In this document: piece after piece, positions 6,216-7,951 of the stretch
How positions within the stretch are numbered: position 1 is the stretch's first letter
Layout: each line of letters begins with the position of its first letter
Assembly: GCF_938045225.1 (NCBI RefSeq)
Contig: NZ_CALINL010000260.1
Coordinates: 1 to 7,951 of the forward strand
Direction: 5' to 3'
Source: an uncultured Campylobacter sp.
GTDB taxonomy: Bacteria; Campylobacterota; Campylobacteria; Campylobacterales; Campylobacteraceae
Length of the DNA: 7,951 nt
The notes under the pieces: generated by a model
Told to the model about the DNA's origin: nothing
The model's database searches: none
The model's input: only the letters and a program-made list of their open reading frames with translations
Position numbers and translations under genes: made by a program

Positions 6216-6251
6216 AAATTCGGCGCAAGCAGATCTTTAAGCGCCGAATTT
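6216..6251 (-). terminator. intrinsic terminator of the YceI-like gene
   Basis: An 11-bp perfect stem, AAATTCGGCGC (6216-6226) with GCGCCGAATTT (6241-6251), has a 14-base loop. On the minus strand the second arm runs directly into TTTTC and then a T-rich tract, the layout of a rho-independent terminator. It starts five bases after the stop codon of the 6257-6802 gene. Confidence 0.8.
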
Positions 6252-6256
6252 AAGGA

Positions 6257-6802
6257 TTATTTTATTTTAGCTTCGAGTGAAATTTCTACATCCGGATAGC
6301 TTTTGCCACCATGAAAAGGCTTGGCTGAAGCCGCGTATTTTTCAAATGTCTCATTGAGTTTCAAATCAGCCAACAAATCAATGCCGATTTTAGCCTTTAG
6401 TTTACCATCTTCCACCGTATACTGCGTTTTGTAAGACTTTGAGTTTCCTTTTACGCTAACTTCGACTTCAGCTTCGCCCGCTTTTTCGTCGCCGCTTACG
6501 GATACAATTTTAGCCATTATTGCGTTGCTGTCAAAGATCATACCGATGCGTTTGTCGCGATCGGGCAACTTTGTATCGATATTTTTAGGATCGATGTTAA
6601 ACTCAAAGGTTTTTAGAAAATCAGCAAAATTTGCGTTTTCCGCGCTTTTAAAGCCAAGATCTTTAAACGTACCCTCGACGGCTGTTTTGTTAGCTAACTT
6701 ATAACCAACGAATTTGACGCTAGGGTTGCCATCTACACTAAAAGCAAATGCCGAAGCAGCCAGCAATGACGCAGCCAGCGCACCTGAAATGATTTTTTTC
6801 AT
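6257..6802 (-). CDS. YceI-like periplasmic protein
   Basis: A 181-residue exported protein. It has a classical signal peptide (MKKIISGALAASLLAASAFA) with probable signal peptidase I cleavage after A20. The mature part begins FSVDGNPSVKFVGYKLANKT, then VEGTFKDLGF (42-51), the 'K-V-x-G-T-F' motif of YceI-like proteins. A KTFEFNIDPKNIDT strand and an alternating beta pattern run to VEISLEAKIK. YceI proteins form a lipocalin-like barrel that binds isoprenoid-type lipids; the ligand here is unknown. The sequence is a diverged form rather than the classic E. coli YceI type. A strong AAGGAGAGG ribosome site (6805-6813) and a TATAAT (6852-6857) precede the start. An AT-rich palindrome between them (6812-6828) may be an operator. 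It is a single-gene unit with its own terminator. Confidence 0.82.
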   Translation of the reverse strand: MKKIISGALAASLLAASAFAFSVDGNPSVKFVGYKLANKTAVEGTFKDLGFKSAENANFADFLKTFEFNIDPKNIDTKLPDRDKRIGMIFDSNAIMAKIVSVSGDEKAGEAEVEVSVKGNSKSYKTQYTVEDGKLKAKIGIDLLADLKLNETFEKYAASAKPFHGGKSYPDVEISLEAKIK

Positions 6803-6811
6803 TTCCTCTCC

Positions 6812-6828
6812 TTAATATTTAATATTAA
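6812..6828. promoter_or_regulatory. operator-like palindrome in the YceI-like gene leader
   Basis: TTAATATT-T-AATATTAA is a perfect 8-1-8 inverted repeat between the predicted -10 box and the ribosome binding site of the YceI-like gene. A repressor bound here would block transcription; as RNA, the fold would touch the first bases of the ribosome site. I cannot assign it to a named regulator. Confidence 0.45.
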
Positions 6829-6851
6829 TAACTACTATCGTTAAAATGGGA

Positions 6852-6857
6852 ATTATA
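6852..6857 (-). promoter_or_regulatory. -10 box for the YceI-like gene
   Basis: On the minus strand a perfect TATAAT, preceded by GATTA, lies about 50 bases before the ATG, giving a leader of roughly 43 bases that contains the 6812-6828 palindrome. Confidence 0.55.
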
Positions 6858-6859
6858 TA

Positions 6860-7135
6860 ATCTTACTCTTCAAAGAAAGCTTAAAGCGGATATTTTTTAT
6901 CCTCTTTTTTGAGTTGCCGTTTTTATGGTGCTTATAAAGCGCATCTGGAAAATTTCAAACGCGAAAAATACTAAATCGCCGTATAGATTTGCTCCAAATT
7001 TAAATTACTCTTTCCTAAAAAGAGATAAAAAATCGCCGCTTCTACCGCACTATCCGAAGCCTACACGCTGAAAATATTTCCTTTTCGAGTACCGCGCAGC
7101 ATCCTAAAATGTAGCCAAATTTAACCAAAGCGGAG
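6860..7135. other. gene-poor divergent intergenic region
   Basis: No convincing gene is seen in this stretch between two divergent promoters. Small structures are present. GGATA(T5)TATCC at 6888-6902 is followed by a T6 run (plus-strand terminator-like, but weak). A 6-bp hairpin CTCTTT/AAAGAG lies at 7008-7024. A 48-codon frame from an ATG at 6925 to a TGA at 7069-7071 is lysine-rich and has no ribosome site, so I do not call it a gene. The region is longer than needed for two promoters and may hold a degraded sequence or a small RNA, but nothing here proves either. Confidence 0.4.
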
Positions 7136-7141
7136 TATAAT
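7136..7141 (+). promoter_or_regulatory. -10 box for the HlyD-family adaptor gene
   Basis: A perfect TATAAT lies 31 bases before the ATG at 7173. It is followed by an exceptionally good ribosome site, TAAGGAGG (7161-7168), four bases from the start. No clear -35 is seen. Confidence 0.65.
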
Positions 7142-7172
7142 GCTAATGAAATAGCGGCTTTAAGGAGGCGAA

Positions 7173-7951
7173 ATGGGTTTAAATTTGAGCAAATTTTACG
7201 CGTTTTTTGCCTTTTTTATCCTGATTTTTGCAGGCTGCGCGGACGAGAAGGGGAGCGCATTTTTTAACGGCTACGTCGAGGGAGATTATCTTTACGTCGC
7301 GCCTAGCGTTAGCGGACGGATCGTAAATTTAAGCGTCAAAGAGGGCGCCGTCGTCCAAGAGGGCGAGCCGCTTTTTGCGCTTGAGAGCGCCGAAGCGCTG
7401 GCAAATTTAGACGCCGCAAAGGCTAACGTGAGCGCTCTGGAAGCCGAGCTAGCCGACCTTAGCACTGGCAAGCGCCACGAGGAGCTCGAGCGGATAGGTG
7501 CCGAGCTAAAACAAGCAAAGGCCACGCTTTGGATCGCGGAGGCTAACTACGAACGCGCGAAGTCGCTGCTGGCCAAACATGCCGTTTCACAAAAAGATTT
7601 CGACGCAGCAAAGGCGGAATTTGACCGCGCAAACGCCCTAGTTAGCGAGCTAAACGCCGCGCTAAAAATCGCAAATTTGCCCGCTAGAAGCGAGCAGATA
7701 ACAAGCCTAAAAGCAAAAATACAAGCGGCCAAAGCTAACGAGCGCGCCGCGCGGTGCAGGCTAGAGCAAACCGCCGTCCTAGCGCCAAAATCCGGACTCG
7801 TCGAAGATATATTTTATAAAACGGGCGAGTTCGTCCAAAGCTCGCAGCCAGTGCTATCTCTGCTGCCGCCTGGCGAGGTCAAGATCAGATTTTTCGTGCC
7901 GGTTTGCAAAAACTGTTTCACAGCGATCCGCGCGTCAGCTTCTTGGCTCAC
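7173..7951 (+). CDS. HlyD-family periplasmic adaptor (membrane fusion) lipoprotein, 5' part
   Basis: At least 259 codons are open to the window edge; the 3' end is missing. The N-terminus is a signal with a lipobox (FFILIFAGC, Cys22), so the protein is likely a lipid-anchored periplasmic adaptor for an exporter. The first barrel-sandwich half is GYVEGDYLYVAPSVSGRIV (33-51), with LSVKEGAVVQEGEPLFALE (53-71) after it. A long alpha-helical hairpin (about 72-200) is rich in Ala, Glu and Lys and has the LLAKHAVSQKDFDAAKAE turn seen in HlyD/YbhG-like proteins. The second sandwich half is LAPKSGLVEDIFYKTGEFV (203-221), and it leads into VKIRFFVP (236-243). These adaptors usually precede ABC-type ATPase and permease genes or an RND pump; the partner would lie beyond the window. 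After P243 the frame reads VCKNCFTAIRASA, which does not look like the family, while another frame does; see the finding on a possible frameshift. Start choice is supported by a perfect TAAGGAGG. Confidence 0.85.
   Translation, partial: MGLNLSKFYAFFAFFILIFAGCADEKGSAFFNGYVEGDYLYVAPSVSGRIVNLSVKEGAVVQEGEPLFALESAEALANLDAAKANVSALEAELADLSTGKRHEELERIGAELKQAKATLWIAEANYERAKSLLAKHAVSQKDFDAAKAEFDRANALVSELNAALKIANLPARSEQITSLKAKIQAAKANERAARCRLEQTAVLAPKSGLVEDIFYKTGEFVQSSQPVLSLLPPGEVKIRFFVPVCKNCFTAIRASASWL

Noticed and set aside
6925..7071. 48-codon plus-strand frame between the YceI-like and adaptor genes
   Set aside because: There is no ribosome site and no recognisable pattern, and the Lys/Pro-rich translation is typical of non-coding AT-rich DNA.
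7292..7732. Minus-strand frames (7292-7525 and 7547-7732) opposite the adaptor gene
   Set aside because: They are Ala/Ser-rich antisense shadows of the helical hairpin coding region; the plus-strand frame has a lipoprotein signal, family motifs and a perfect ribosome site.

Overview
The window looks like chromosomal DNA from a Campylobacter-type epsilonproteobacterium, probably one of the moderate-GC oral or gut species (rectus, showae, curvus or concisus type). That placement is inferred from three things: the strong over-use of the palindrome AAATTT, AT-rich -10 boxes without clear -35 boxes, and a gene set that includes a carboxy(nor)spermidine dehydrogenase and diverged YceI and HutX proteins. 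Eight protein loci are visible. No rRNA, tRNA, CRISPR array, transposase or phage gene was seen.

Layout. Bases 2-346 (+) are the 3' end of a YajR-type major facilitator transporter. Bases 513-1007 (+) encode a HutX/ChuX-family cytosolic heme-handling protein. It is followed after 38 bases by a BaiN/HI0933-family flavoprotein (1046-2347, +), and the two probably share a transcript. A convergent terminator-like hairpin (2372-2411) separates them from a TPR-repeat exported protein on the minus strand (2408-3148). That gene is broken by one in-frame TAA with the reading frame intact on both sides. It shares a short divergent promoter region with carboxynorspermidine/carboxyspermidine dehydrogenase (3241-4452, +), an enzyme of the alternative spermidine route.

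Bases 4453-4894 contain no convincing gene but are unusually structured. They hold a roughly 110-base imperfect inverted repeat, a second partial copy of its outer arm about 190 bases downstream, and several smaller hairpins. Then come three minus-strand genes in two transcription units. A YceI-like periplasmic protein (6257-6802) has its own promoter, an AT-rich operator-like palindrome and a good intrinsic terminator. A two-helix membrane protein (5641-6126) lies 29 bases upstream of an IroE/Fes-like alpha/beta hydrolase (4895-5611), probably in one operon. After a gene-poor 370-base divergent region, bases 7173-7951 (+) are the start of an HlyD-family periplasmic adaptor with a lipoprotein signal. 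It runs off the window and may carry a frameshift near 7900.

The genes are mostly unrelated housekeeping and accessory functions: heme and possibly siderophore handling, polyamine synthesis and export. I do not see a coherent novel system. The items most worth following up are the single-stop TPR pseudogene, the structured 4462-4570 repeat with its partial second copy, the operator-like palindrome before the YceI gene, and the possible frameshift in the adaptor gene.
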